This document shows positions 9,501-18,735 of a stretch of DNA of 36,292 nucleotides, in pieces; position 1 is the stretch's first letter, and every line of letters begins with the position of its first letter. The position numbers and the translations under genes were made by a program. Location of the stretch: contig CAJQMW010000309.1 in assembly GCA_905479535.1 (NCBI GenBank), positions 1 through 36,292 of the forward strand. The letters run 5' to 3'. The stretch is from an uncultured Maribacter sp. GTDB taxonomy: Bacteria; Bacteroidota; Bacteroidia; Flavobacteriales; Flavobacteriaceae. Below the pieces are notes generated by a model that saw nothing but the letters and a program-made list of their open reading frames with translations, was not told the origin of the DNA and made no database searches.

Positions 9501-9905
9501 CTATATACAGATTTAAACCAGGTCAAAAACGAAGAAGAACTGCAAAAGTTCGAGGCGCAATTGGTGGACCGTTTTGGTGAACTTCCCACCAATGCCGAGG
9601 ATTTATTGAATTCAGTTCGCATAAAATGGATAGCGAGCAACATAGGGCTCGAAAAAATAGTGATGAAAAAAGGTAAGTTGATCGGTTACTTTATTGCGGA
9701 CCAACAATCGGAATTTTATCAAAGTCCCACGTTCACCAAAGTACTTCAGTTCGTACAGAGTCATCCTCAGCATTGCAAGATGAAAGAAAAAAATACCCGG
9801 AACGGACTACGCCTTTTATTGACTTTTGACAACATCACGTCCGTTGACAAAGCCTTGAAAGCATTGGAGCCTTTAGACACGAAAAAAGCAATCATAGCTG
9901 AATAG
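6534..9905 (+). CDS. mfd: Transcription-repair coupling factor
   Basis: 1123 aa; UvrB-like N-terminus, CarD/RID region (LEIGDYVTHIDHGIGKFGGL), helicase motifs GDVGFGKTEVAIRAAF, DEEQKFGV, TATPIPRT, RGRVGRG. TTG start. Confidence 0.97.
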   Translation: MTHSSIQQLFAQSSNIGKLRDAIAESEGEAKARVYIKGLTGSSLSFVMPDVFKQTDAPFLLVFNDKEEAAYYLNDLERLVGENDVLFYPGSYRRPYQIEETDNANVLLRAEVLNRINSRKKPAIIVTYPDALFEKVVTRKELDKNTLKIKLDDTLSLDFLNEVLFEYKFKRVDFVTEPGEFSVRGGIVDVFSFSHDEPYRIEFFGDEVDSIRTFDVETQLSTQKVKKISIIPNVANKMLHEKRESFLKYISANTVLFTKNTDFLFDRLDDFFVKAKEAFLKLSKEIIHAEPSALFLNSKQFKEQLQDFRLISLNPIQDDGSVIQFNTKPQPSFNKKFDLLIENLNENHSKGYSNYIFCASEQQAKRFHDIFEEVGQQVHYKTIVFPLHQGFIDDDLKLVCYTDHQIFERYHKFHLKNGYAKKQAITLKDLNKLEIGDYVTHIDHGIGKFGGLQKIDVEGRKQEAIKLMYGERDILYVSIHSLHKISKFNGKDGAPPKIYKLGSGAWKKVKDKTKSRVKKIAFDLIKVYAKRRLEKGFQYNPDSYLQNELEASFIYEDTPDQSTATEDIKKDMESERPMDRLICGDVGFGKTEVAIRAAFKAVDNGKQVAVLVPTTILAFQHHRTFTERLKEMPVTVDYLNRFRTAKERRETLEKLEAGRVDILIGTHQLVNKKVKFKDLGLLIVDEEQKFGVAVKDKLKSIKENVDVLTLTATPIPRTLQFSLMAARDLSVINTAPPNRYPIESSVIRFNEETIRDAISYEIERGGQVFFIHNRIENIKEVAGMIQRLVPDAKVGIGHGQMEGKRLENLMLGFINGEFDVLVSTTIVESGLDVTNANTIFINNANNFGLSDLHQMRGRVGRGNKKAFCYFITPPYDVMTTDARKRIEALEQFTELGSGFNIAMKDLEIRGAGDLLGGEQSGFINEIGFETYQKILAEAIDELKENEFKELYEEVEGKIDKIFVKETQIDSDFELLFPDDYINNITERLTLYTDLNQVKNEEELQKFEAQLVDRFGELPTNAEDLLNSVRIKWIASNIGLEKIVMKKGKLIGYFIADQQSEFYQSPTFTKVLQFVQSHPQHCKMKEKNTRNGLRLLLTFDNITSVDKALKALEPLDTKKAIIAE

Positions 9906-10073
9906 AGCTCAGCGTGTTTTTAATAAAAGTACCGTTACATAAAACCATCAAAACTACCGGAATACCGGCTTTTCCGGCAAATGCCGTGATAATGTCGGGT
10001 CAAATTTCAAAAAGTTCATAGGTTTGGTTTTATCTTGATTGTAACATTGTGGAAACATTTTAAATGCAACATC

Positions 10074-10883
10074 ATGAAACAACCACTATTAGGAATTAAA
10101 ATCACCGAACTACGGAAGCAAAAAGGATTTACACAAGAGGAATTGGTAGACTTGTGCAATATAAATGTCCGTACCCTACAGCGAATAGAGAGCGGTGAAG
10201 TGAGCCCAAGAAGCTATACGATAAAAACCATTTTATCCGCATTGGACCAAGACTACGAGGAATTGTATGAGAAAGATACGGAAACGTCCGAAATTCTTAA
10301 CTTAAATTCAGCCAAAGAAGCGAGCTCAGTTCATAAATTATTGACGTTCGCCTGGATATCCGGCATTATTTATTTTCTTCTTGGAGTTCCGGAAGGAATC
10401 GCCGATTGGTTTCGGTTTTCAGAGGATGAACTAATTTTTGGTACCGCGGGGCACCTTGCTTTAAAAATTGGAGCATTCGTTTTTTACGCTTTTACCCTCT
10501 ACGGCTTTTTGATAGCGGGAAAACTACTGAAAAACTACTTGATGAAGATCATCTCTATTTTGATGCTCTTCGCCCTCTTTTTCTTTTACCTTTTCGATGG
10601 CATCTCTCTTTTTAAACCTTCCGTTGCCGTAGAAGCTATTTTAGTGGCAGAAAGTATCCTTACGGGAATATTGGGAGTCCTCTTCGGAATAGCCATCATC
10701 AAGTCTCAGAAGCAATTGGGGTCCTTGGCCTATGCAGCCGGAGGCATGGAAATTTTGGCAGCATTCTTTCTGCTGACCATTGTTCTTGCTCCCTTAGGTT
10801 TGTTGTTGTTATTGCCTGCGATAATTTTAGAAGTGGTGTTACTTTATAAGTTAAGTACCATGGTAAAGGCGTATAAAAGGTGA
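10074..10883 (+). CDS. XRE-family helix-turn-helix protein with C-terminal transmembrane region
   Basis: ITELRKQKGFTQEELVDLCNINVRTLQRIESGEVSP HTH, then several hydrophobic segments; ATG 10074 preferred. Confidence 0.85.
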   Translation: MKQPLLGIKITELRKQKGFTQEELVDLCNINVRTLQRIESGEVSPRSYTIKTILSALDQDYEELYEKDTETSEILNLNSAKEASSVHKLLTFAWISGIIYFLLGVPEGIADWFRFSEDELIFGTAGHLALKIGAFVFYAFTLYGFLIAGKLLKNYLMKIISILMLFALFFFYLFDGISLFKPSVAVEAILVAESILTGILGVLFGIAIIKSQKQLGSLAYAAGGMEILAAFFLLTIVLAPLGLLLLLPAIILEVVLLYKLSTMVKAYKR

Positions 10884-10948
10884 AAACTATTCAAGGTTAG
10901 TGTTTAAAATTACGTATCTTCATCTTCTTCTAACCCACAATTAGAAAA

Positions 10949-11281
10949 ATGACCATACCCACACTACCCTTCTCATTGGCGGAGAAATCTGCTATCGTAA
11001 AATTGATGTATTCCGTAATTCTTGCTGATGGACATGTTCACCCTGGAGAAATCGATGCTTTTAAGCAATTCATGCATGCCTTCGATTTTGACAGTAATTT
11101 TATACAACAGTCAAATGCCATTAGTCAAGAACAAGGTGAAATGATTCTTACGAACATGCCAACCGAAAAAAAGAAAATTTTTGTCCAACTCTTAGAGGAT
11201 ATGGCCAAATCAGATGGTTTTGTCCATGAAAAAGAAATAGCATTGATTCTCAATTTCTGTACCACCATAGGCATCGGGTAA
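10949..11281 (+). CDS. TerB-like (tellurite resistance family) protein
   Basis: 110 aa, LMYSVILADGHVHPGEIDAFKQFMHAF...LLEDMAKSDGFVHEKEIALI: duplicated acidic TerB-type helices. Confidence 0.65.
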   Translation: MTIPTLPFSLAEKSAIVKLMYSVILADGHVHPGEIDAFKQFMHAFDFDSNFIQQSNAISQEQGEMILTNMPTEKKKIFVQLLEDMAKSDGFVHEKEIALILNFCTTIGIG

Positions 11282-11387
11282 GAAAGATAAATCATGTTCT
11301 TTTTATGCCATAGGGCAGTACGCTAGAATGGTTGTGATTTCAGTATCTTTAAAAGGTCGGTTACGTCCGCTCCAAACTAAAGCTATC

Positions 11388-12671
11388 ATGAAGCACCTAT
11401 CAGTTTTCCTCGTTTATCTTCTCCTCCTCGTCTCTTGTAAAAGCGAACCAAAAGAAAATCCGGTCAATGAACCAACCGTTGTAACGGATCAGGCCAAAGC
11501 ACGGTTGGATTCCGTTTTGCAAAGCTTCGTAGATTCCAGGAATGTCGCAGGAGTTTCCGCCCTTATTTACGAGAAGGACCAAGAAGTTTATTTCAATACT
11601 TTTGGTTATGCAGATAGAGAGGCCAAGGACAAAATGGACCGCAATACCATTGTCCAAATCTATTCCATGACCAAACCGATAACTGGGGTCGCCTTAATGA
11701 CGTTATATGAGGAAGGTAAGTTCAAATTGGATGACCCACTGTCCAAATATGCCCCGGAGTTTGCCGATATGAAGGTATATGTTGGAGAAGATGCAAACCG
11801 AAATCCCATTCTTGAAGATGCAAACCGAGCAATCACTATACAAGATATTACCCGCCATACGGCAGGTTTTAAACGGGGTGCAGACTCCACTTATCTAGGC
11901 CAACTCCTTGCCGAGGCAGATCCACTAAACCGTGACAACACATTGAATCAGATGGCCGAGAAAATGGGAGCCATACCGTTGGCCTTTCATCCCGGCGAGC
12001 AATGGGAGTATGGCCCCAGTGTAGACGTACAAGCATTTATGGTAAAGCGCATCTCTGGGATACCCTATGCCGAGTACGTCCAAAAAAATGTTCTGGACAA
12101 ATTAGGGATGCAAAAGACCCGTTATTTCATTCCAGAGGAGGACCGTAAAGATTTTGCTGCGATGTATGTTAGAAAAGGAGAAGGGGAATTGGTACGGGAT
12201 TCCCTCACCTACGATAATTATATCAAACGTTGGCCATTGACCCGTGGTGGATCAGGACTCACCTCTACGTTGGACAATTATATGAAATTCGCCAAAATGC
12301 TAGTGCATAATGGCACCTTGGACAGTATTACCATTCTAAAGCCAGAAACAGTAAAACTCATGGCTTCTAACCAATTGGCAGATAGTGTCACTGAGCGCTC
12401 CTTTCTCCCCAGCAAAGGGCAGGTAGGTTTCGGAATCGATTTTGCCGTAAGAGTGGAACCCCCGGCATCGCCTGATGAGAATATGGGGGAAGTAGGAGAG
12501 TTCTTTTGGGACGGGGCGGCATCTACTCTCTTTTGGGTAGATCCTAAAAACGAACTTACAGCCGTTCTTTTTGTTCAATTATTCCCCTATGACCCCATAG
12601 GGCTTCATAAAAGTTTTAGGGATGCGGTTTATGGGCCATACAAACCCGCTACAATTAACAGTATGGATTAG
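11388..12671 (+). CDS. Serine hydrolase, class C beta-lactamase-like, lipoprotein
   Basis: Lipobox LLLLVSCKSE; SMTK (SxxK), WEYGPSVDV, TRGGSGLTST; beta-lactamase/transpeptidase-like fold. Confidence 0.88.
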   Translation: MKHLSVFLVYLLLLVSCKSEPKENPVNEPTVVTDQAKARLDSVLQSFVDSRNVAGVSALIYEKDQEVYFNTFGYADREAKDKMDRNTIVQIYSMTKPITGVALMTLYEEGKFKLDDPLSKYAPEFADMKVYVGEDANRNPILEDANRAITIQDITRHTAGFKRGADSTYLGQLLAEADPLNRDNTLNQMAEKMGAIPLAFHPGEQWEYGPSVDVQAFMVKRISGIPYAEYVQKNVLDKLGMQKTRYFIPEEDRKDFAAMYVRKGEGELVRDSLTYDNYIKRWPLTRGGSGLTSTLDNYMKFAKMLVHNGTLDSITILKPETVKLMASNQLADSVTERSFLPSKGQVGFGIDFAVRVEPPASPDENMGEVGEFFWDGAASTLFWVDPKNELTAVLFVQLFPYDPIGLHKSFRDAVYGPYKPATINSMD

Positions 12672-12736
12672 TAAAATTAACAGTAAGCCCAAATATCAGC
12701 GTATAATACCTACTTTTAAAGAAACACTGTCAGCCC

Positions 12737-14407
12737 ATGCCAAAGACCTACTGGAGAAATATTTTTTTACTTATTTCTATAACACTAATCCTGATCTTCA
12801 CAGCATGCAGAAAAAAGGTACTAGCGGCAGAACTTGTAATTACGAACGCCACCATATGGACCGGAAATAAAGAACAGCCCATGGCGACTGCCATGGCAAT
12901 ATCCGGTGATACACTTATAGAAATTGGTAGTGATATTGATATGGAAGCATTTATAGGGCCCAATACACAGCTAATGGATATGGAAGGTGCATTCATTACT
13001 CCAGGGTTTATAGATAGTCATGTCCATTTAATGATGGGAGGCAATGCATTACTTAGCGTGGAATTACGAGATGCCGATACCCCGGAAGAGTTTATCAAAC
13101 GTATTACAGAATACGCCGCTGCTTTGAAACCTGGCGCCTGGGTTTTGGAGGGAAATTGGGACCATACCCTATGGGGCGGAGCGCTGCCCAAAAAGGAATG
13201 GATTGATGAGTTTACCAAGCAAAACCCTGTAGCCCTGTACCGATTGGACGGACACATGATTTTAGCAAATTCCTTGGCATTGGAGCTCGCAGGAATCGAT
13301 AAAAATACGCCAGAAATAGTCGGAGGTGAAATCGTTAGACATACTGATGGCACACCAACAGGAATATTAAAGGATAACGCCATGAACGTTGTCTTTGAAA
13401 AAATAACCCCCATGACCCTGGTACAAAAAGAGAACGCCCTAGGGGAAGCTATGGACTACCTACTTTCCAACGGAGTTACCTCCGTTCATGATGTAGACAG
13501 TTTGGGCACGTATGCCGTAGCCAAAAAAATAAAGAAAGAAGGAAAATTAGCGATTCGTATTTACGCTATCAATCCCTTAAACCATTGGAATAAAAGGTAT
13601 GAAGGGAGTTTGCAAAGTGATTTTTATTTAAAGACCGGGGGCCTAAAAGGTTTTGTGGATGGTTCCTTAGGCTCCCATACGGCGGCCTTTAGGACTCCTT
13701 ACACGGACAAACCAACCGACAGTGGTTTTTTTATCAATTCAGAAGAAAAGTTGTACGAATGGATTAAGACGGCGGACAAGGAGAATCTACAGGTTTTGGT
13801 GCATGCCATAGGCGATAGGGCGATACACTCCATATTAGATATTTTTGAAAAAGTAAGCGAGGAGGAAGGGATTAAGGATCGCCGCTTTCGGATAGAGCAT
13901 GTACAGCATATTGAGCCCAAGGATATACCTAGACTTTCCCATTTAAACATTATTGCCAGCATGCAACCTTATCATGCCATTGACGATGGCCGGTGGGCAG
14001 AGGAATTAATAGGTCCCGAACGTGTTAAAACCACCTATGCCTTTAAGGACTTGTTGGATGCAAAAACGGTCCTTACATTTGGTAGTGATTGGCCCGTTGC
14101 CCCGGCCACACCTCTAGAAGGAATCTATGCTGCCGTTACACGACGTACGCTTGATGATAAAAATCCAGAGGGATGGGTACCCGTACAAAAAATTACAGCC
14201 GAGGAAGCATTACTCGCCTATACCAAGAATGGTGCCTTCGCATCCTTTGAAGAAGATTTAAAGGGAACGCTAGAGCCCGGCAAGCTGGCCGATTTTGTAG
14301 TTCTTGATAAGAACATCCTTAATGTGATGCCAAACCAAATAAAGAATATTAGAGTATTGCAGACTTTTGTAGGTGGCAAAAAAGTTTTTGAGACTACATC
14401 CGATTAG
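12737..14407 (+). CDS. Amidohydrolase (YtcJ-like), predicted lipoprotein
   Basis: Signal/lipobox LIFTACRKK; ITPGFIDSHVHLMMGG, HAIGDRAIHSILDIF, RIEHVQHI, FGSDWPVAP. Confidence 0.9.
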   Translation: MPKTYWRNIFLLISITLILIFTACRKKVLAAELVITNATIWTGNKEQPMATAMAISGDTLIEIGSDIDMEAFIGPNTQLMDMEGAFITPGFIDSHVHLMMGGNALLSVELRDADTPEEFIKRITEYAAALKPGAWVLEGNWDHTLWGGALPKKEWIDEFTKQNPVALYRLDGHMILANSLALELAGIDKNTPEIVGGEIVRHTDGTPTGILKDNAMNVVFEKITPMTLVQKENALGEAMDYLLSNGVTSVHDVDSLGTYAVAKKIKKEGKLAIRIYAINPLNHWNKRYEGSLQSDFYLKTGGLKGFVDGSLGSHTAAFRTPYTDKPTDSGFFINSEEKLYEWIKTADKENLQVLVHAIGDRAIHSILDIFEKVSEEEGIKDRRFRIEHVQHIEPKDIPRLSHLNIIASMQPYHAIDDGRWAEELIGPERVKTTYAFKDLLDAKTVLTFGSDWPVAPATPLEGIYAAVTRRTLDDKNPEGWVPVQKITAEEALLAYTKNGAFASFEEDLKGTLEPGKLADFVVLDKNILNVMPNQIKNIRVLQTFVGGKKVFETTSD

Positions 14408-14568
14408 GGCCCGTTAACACTAAACGAAAATCACGGATTTTTTGATGATTTTTTCGGGTTTTTAGGCGGTTTTAGCCAAACATAGTGAGCTACGTTGGCA
14501 AAAAACAACGAAGAAATACGAAAAAAGGGCTAAAAAGCCACTTTTGGGCTTAGTGTTAACAGGCCCTA
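14405..14568. mobile_element. MITE-like imperfect inverted-repeat element (~164 bp)
   Basis: Termini TAGGGCCCGTTAACACTAA (left) and reverse complement TAGGGCCTGTTAACACTAA (right); centre GCCAAACATAGTGAGCTACGTTGGC; no coding capacity. Confidence 0.65.
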
Positions 14569-14611
14569 GTTTAACTTAATCTTTTGGTTTAATTTTTGTG
14601 CTATACCTATC

Positions 14612-15934
14612 ATGAAAAAATTACAATTTCTAATTCTTCTATTCGTGGTGAATATTGGTCTCGGACAATATTCCATTTCCGGAAATTTGACGCCAGCAAA
14701 GGATTTTAAATGGCTAATTGCCTATGAATTAACGCCAACAGGTCAAAACTATATCGCGGACACCGAGGTCAGTGAAGGGTATTTTAATTTAAAACTACCG
14801 GTTACTGCGCAGCCGGGAGTGTATCGGTTGGTTTACGCAATTCCACAAGATAAGTTCTACATCGATGTTATTTACACTAAGAATGAGGATATAGAATTCA
14901 ATTTTAATTTAGAACAAGGCCTCAATTTTATCAAGTCCGAAGAGAATTTGTTGTATACAAAATACTTAGAGGAAATAGGTAATGCGCAAGATGAATTATT
15001 GAATTTCTATTCTGCCGGAAAAACCTCGCAGAGTGAATTCGAAGAGATTACTGAAAATTTAAAGGAAATACAGGAAAGATATGAGCTTATTGCTCCAGAG
15101 TCTATAGCACATCAATTGATAATCGCAAACAGGACCTATGTTCCTGATACCCGGGAGTCCTTGGAAACTTTTCTTCAAAATAAAAAATCGGCTTACTTTG
15201 AACATTTGGATGTAAGCAATCGCATCTTACAGAGTTCGGGTTTCCTAAGGGATAAAATAACGAACTATGTTTTTTCTGCCCTTTCACCTAAAATTTCCAC
15301 ACCATTAGAAATGGAAACGGCAATCAAAGAAAATATAGGGGTAGTACACCAAAAAATTTCAGGCACATCTAAAATTTATCAATTGGCCCTTTTTCAAGGA
15401 CTCTGGAATCTAGCACATGTCAATACCCTTTATACCGTGGCAGATTTTATCTATGCTTCCTATCTGAAAGGCTTGGCCCTGGATAATGATAAGCAAACAT
15501 TAATCGATGAAATAGAAGGAATATCCAGATTACGGTTGGGAAATAAATCGCCTGAAATCACGTGGGAAAAAAATGGAAACACCTATTCTTTGTCGGATTT
15601 GAATGCAGCGGAAAACTACGTACTCATATTCTGGAGCAGCACCTGTTCCCATTGTTTAAAGGAAGTTCCGCTACTTCATAAAGAGCTAAAAAATTATCCT
15701 AACGTAACCGTTTTAGCCATTGGTTTAGAGGACGATGAAATAAATTGGAAAAAAGAGGCGGCCAACTTACCGAACTTTGAACATGTCCTTGCCCTTGAGA
15801 AATGGGAAAGTGATTATGCCAAACTTTTTGCCATAGACAAAACACCTACCTATTTTATTTTGGACTCTGAAAAAAGGTTCATTTCCAAACCGGAGAGTGA
15901 TAAAGAACTCATAGAATTTCTTAGAAGCCAATAA
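14612..15934 (+). CDS. TlpA-like thioredoxin-domain protein, exported
   Basis: N-terminal signal peptide, C-terminal thioredoxin fold with FWSSTCSHCLKEVP and TPTYFILD. Confidence 0.85.
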   Translation: MKKLQFLILLFVVNIGLGQYSISGNLTPAKDFKWLIAYELTPTGQNYIADTEVSEGYFNLKLPVTAQPGVYRLVYAIPQDKFYIDVIYTKNEDIEFNFNLEQGLNFIKSEENLLYTKYLEEIGNAQDELLNFYSAGKTSQSEFEEITENLKEIQERYELIAPESIAHQLIIANRTYVPDTRESLETFLQNKKSAYFEHLDVSNRILQSSGFLRDKITNYVFSALSPKISTPLEMETAIKENIGVVHQKISGTSKIYQLALFQGLWNLAHVNTLYTVADFIYASYLKGLALDNDKQTLIDEIEGISRLRLGNKSPEITWEKNGNTYSLSDLNAAENYVLIFWSSTCSHCLKEVPLLHKELKNYPNVTVLAIGLEDDEINWKKEAANLPNFEHVLALEKWESDYAKLFAIDKTPTYFILDSEKRFISKPESDKELIEFLRSQ

Positions 15935-15938
15935 GACT

Positions 15939-16598
15939 TTACAGTGTTTTGAGGTCTTTAATGGTTTTGAAGGCAATATCTACCTGATCATCGTTGACCA
16001 AAATGGTAAATTCGTTGGTCGTGGAAATGACCTCGTAAAGCACAATACCCTCCCAAGCCAGTCTTTGAAAAATAAAATAATAGATTCCAGGGACCGATAC
16101 ATTTTCTGCCGGCAGTTTAACGGTGATTGAAGAAAGCTCTTCCGCTTTTTGGGTACACTTTTCGTCCTTGAACAATTCCTCGACAGTTTTGTCCATCATA
16201 TTGCTGATGACAATATTAATTTCGTTAACGCCACGGGAAGAGGTATAGAACACATCTTGGTTACTATTGATTTCTTCTAAAAGCTTAGCTTGTTTTACCA
16301 AAATATCATCTGAAGCTAAAAAGGTATAATCTGTGAGCGATGACCTAACGGTAATTTCCCCAATATTTTTGAGGACCTTGATAATCTTATGGGTAGCCCT
16401 GAATTCCAAATCGTCCGAAAGTCGTTTCAAGGCCATAACTATGGCCCCATTTCGGATATCCTTTCCCAGCTCCTCCTCAATTTCCGGTTTTACAATTCTA
16501 GATAATGAGGTTAGGTTGATGATGCCTTGGGCCAGGGCACTTTGCAAAAAGGGTTTTTTCCTTATATACTGCTCTACAATGGATGAGATTGTTTTCAT
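15939..16598 (-). CDS. ACT-domain/aspartokinase-like regulatory protein (conserved hypothetical)
   Basis: 219 aa; C-terminal VSVPGIYYFIFQRLAWEGIVLYEVISTTNEFTILVNDDQVDIAFKTIKDL resembles aspartokinase-type ACT domain; no kinase domain. Confidence 0.6.
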   Translation of the reverse strand: MKTISSIVEQYIRKKPFLQSALAQGIINLTSLSRIVKPEIEEELGKDIRNGAIVMALKRLSDDLEFRATHKIIKVLKNIGEITVRSSLTDYTFLASDDILVKQAKLLEEINSNQDVFYTSSRGVNEINIVISNMMDKTVEELFKDEKCTQKAEELSSITVKLPAENVSVPGIYYFIFQRLAWEGIVLYEVISTTNEFTILVNDDQVDIAFKTIKDLKTL

Positions 16599-16685
16599 GA
16601 TCGATATATTATTTTCAAATATAACAACATGTTATAAATAAAACAAATTGTCCTAAAAATTTAATCTATTACCCCAGTAGGATAA

Positions 16686-17045
16686 TTAAAAATGATAGAA
16701 AGCATTTTCTAAGTGTTCCAGTTCAAACCGCTTCTTATTTTTAAGGATAGTGATGATGTCAAACCTTACCTCAACGTCCAAGTTTGCTTCCGTCACATAA
16801 TGGTCGGCCGCCGCAACCAATAATTTTATTTTCTTGGGGGTAATGGTATCGGCGATATTCTCAATGAAATCTGAGCTCCGCGAACGCACTTCCACCACGG
16901 CCAATATATTCTCTTTCTGGGCAAGAATATCAACTTCGGCCTTTAAGTACCTATAGTTCCTGTAGACAATTGTATAGCCCTTTTTTAAGAGGAAATCCAC
17001 AGCAATTTGCTCACCTTCCTTACCAAATTCATTATGTTTGCCCAT
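16686..17045 (-). CDS. YraN family (UPF0102) nuclease-like protein
   Basis: GKEGEQIAVDFLLKKGYTIVYRNYRYLKAEVDILAQKENILAVVEVRSRSS: UPF0102 endonuclease-like motif. Confidence 0.92.
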   Translation of the reverse strand: MGKHNEFGKEGEQIAVDFLLKKGYTIVYRNYRYLKAEVDILAQKENILAVVEVRSRSSDFIENIADTITPKKIKLLVAAADHYVTEANLDVEVRFDIITILKNKKRFELEHLENAFYHF

Positions 17046-17230
17046 AAAATTAGCCCAATATTGTGCAGTTCATCGAAAATATGGGCAACTGAACGGCCTT
17101 TTAGAAATTTGCCCTTACTTTCGAGTGTCAGTTGACGAAAGTACTTGGATTAGTATACTAAGACAAATTTCGTTGCGTTAAATAGAAGCCCCAACTCTAT
17201 GAACGTAATTTACTAACGCCTTTTGAGACT

Positions 17231-18724
17231 ATGGAATATTTCATTAATTGTAATACTTCTACTCTTGCGCCTTATAATGCTCCATTAGATCAGCTTAGAG
17301 CTTCGCATTTGTACAGAAGATTAGGATTTAGTGCATCCGTTGACACCATTAATCAGGCAGTTGGCCAGAATGCAGGTACGCTTGTCGACTCTTTAGTAGA
17401 TCAAGCAATCAATATGCCTCCGTTAGCAGCTCCCACTTGGGCAGACTGGACCAATGCCAACTACCCGGCAGACGATGATGCAGCCAGACAACTACGTAAT
17501 CAACAGCGATCGGAGTTCCGGTTGGATTACGCCAACGGGATGCTTGACAACAACCTCCGAGATCGCTTAAGCTTCTTTTGGAGCAACCATTTTGTTACGG
17601 AACTGGATGTTTATGACTGTAACTCTTTCTTGTACTACTATATTAACTGTCTACAACGAAACGCCGTTGGCAATTTCAGGGATTTTACCAGCGAAATTGG
17701 TTTAACCAGTGCAATGCTCTACTATTTGGACGGTGTATTCAATAATGGTAACAATCCAAATGAAAATTATGCTAGAGAGCTTTATGAGCTTTTTACACTC
17801 GGTGAAGGAAATGGTTATACGGAAGAGGATGTGATTGAAACCGCACGAGCGCTCTCAGGTTACGTGGAACGTGGCGAAGTAGGTTGTACACAAGTGACCT
17901 TTAGGGCAGACAGACACGATGCCGGAGCAAAGACCATTCTTGGTCAAACAGGAAACTGGGGCTATGATGATGTCATTACTATTTTGTTTCAACAGCGACC
18001 AAATGAAATCGCAGAATTTATCTGCAGGAAATTATACGAGTTTTTCGTTCATCCAGACTCTAGGGACGAAGCCAATAATGCGCAGGTTATAATAGACGGT
18101 ATGGCAGCTACTTTTTTAGCCAATGACTTTGAAATAGCCCCTGTTTTAAGGCAATTGTTCAAGAGTGAACACTTTTTTGATGACGAAGCCATTGGTGTCA
18201 TCATCAAAAGCCCCGTAGATTTTTATTTCAACACATTAAAAGAAACCAGTTTTACCTATACGGATACTACTGTAAGCGAAATGCTCAACTACAGTAGACT
18301 GTTGAGCCAAGAAGTCTTTGATCCTGTTGACGTTGCCGGTTGGCAAAGGGATAGAACTTGGATCAATACAAACTTCATTATTGGTCGTTGGTTAACTATT
18401 GAAAGTATGTTGGAAGCATTTTATCAGGCGGATAATGAACAGTTCAGGTCTTTGGGACTGTCTATATCCGGAAATGCCGGATTAACCAGCAACAATCCTG
18501 ATGAAATTTCTAGACTAATTATCGATTTTATCCTGCCCAAAGGTCTTTTGGACGATGGGGAGTATCAAAAAGCCTATGACATCTTTAGAAGTGATGTAGA
18601 GGATGTATACTACGAGGGAGGAAATCAAGAATCATGGACCTTGGCCACATGGCCGTCGGCTCCCTTCCAAGTCTACCTATCACTTCAATATTTGGTAAGA
18701 CAACCTGAATTTCAACTAAAATAA
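17231..18724 (+). CDS. DUF1800 family protein
   Basis: HLYRRLGFSAS, DRLSFFWSNHFVT, NPNENYARELYELFTLGEGNGYTEEDVIETARALSG; paired with DUF1501. Confidence 0.92.
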   Translation: MEYFINCNTSTLAPYNAPLDQLRASHLYRRLGFSASVDTINQAVGQNAGTLVDSLVDQAINMPPLAAPTWADWTNANYPADDDAARQLRNQQRSEFRLDYANGMLDNNLRDRLSFFWSNHFVTELDVYDCNSFLYYYINCLQRNAVGNFRDFTSEIGLTSAMLYYLDGVFNNGNNPNENYARELYELFTLGEGNGYTEEDVIETARALSGYVERGEVGCTQVTFRADRHDAGAKTILGQTGNWGYDDVITILFQQRPNEIAEFICRKLYEFFVHPDSRDEANNAQVIIDGMAATFLANDFEIAPVLRQLFKSEHFFDDEAIGVIIKSPVDFYFNTLKETSFTYTDTTVSEMLNYSRLLSQEVFDPVDVAGWQRDRTWINTNFIIGRWLTIESMLEAFYQADNEQFRSLGLSISGNAGLTSNNPDEISRLIIDFILPKGLLDDGEYQKAYDIFRSDVEDVYYEGGNQESWTLATWPSAPFQVYLSLQYLVRQPEFQLK

Positions 18725-18735
18725 CACCTACGATT

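Noticed and set aside
9957-9988. Cluster of CCGG motifs after mfd (ACCGGAATACCGGCTTTTCCGGCAAATGCCG)
   Set aside because: Several weak alternative hairpins (CCGG arms only) but no U-tract or clear periodicity; could be a weak terminator, not enough to call.
12622-12870. 82-aa ORF overlapping both serine hydrolase and amidohydrolase
   Set aside because: No recognisable features; overlaps the strong amidohydrolase CDS in another frame.
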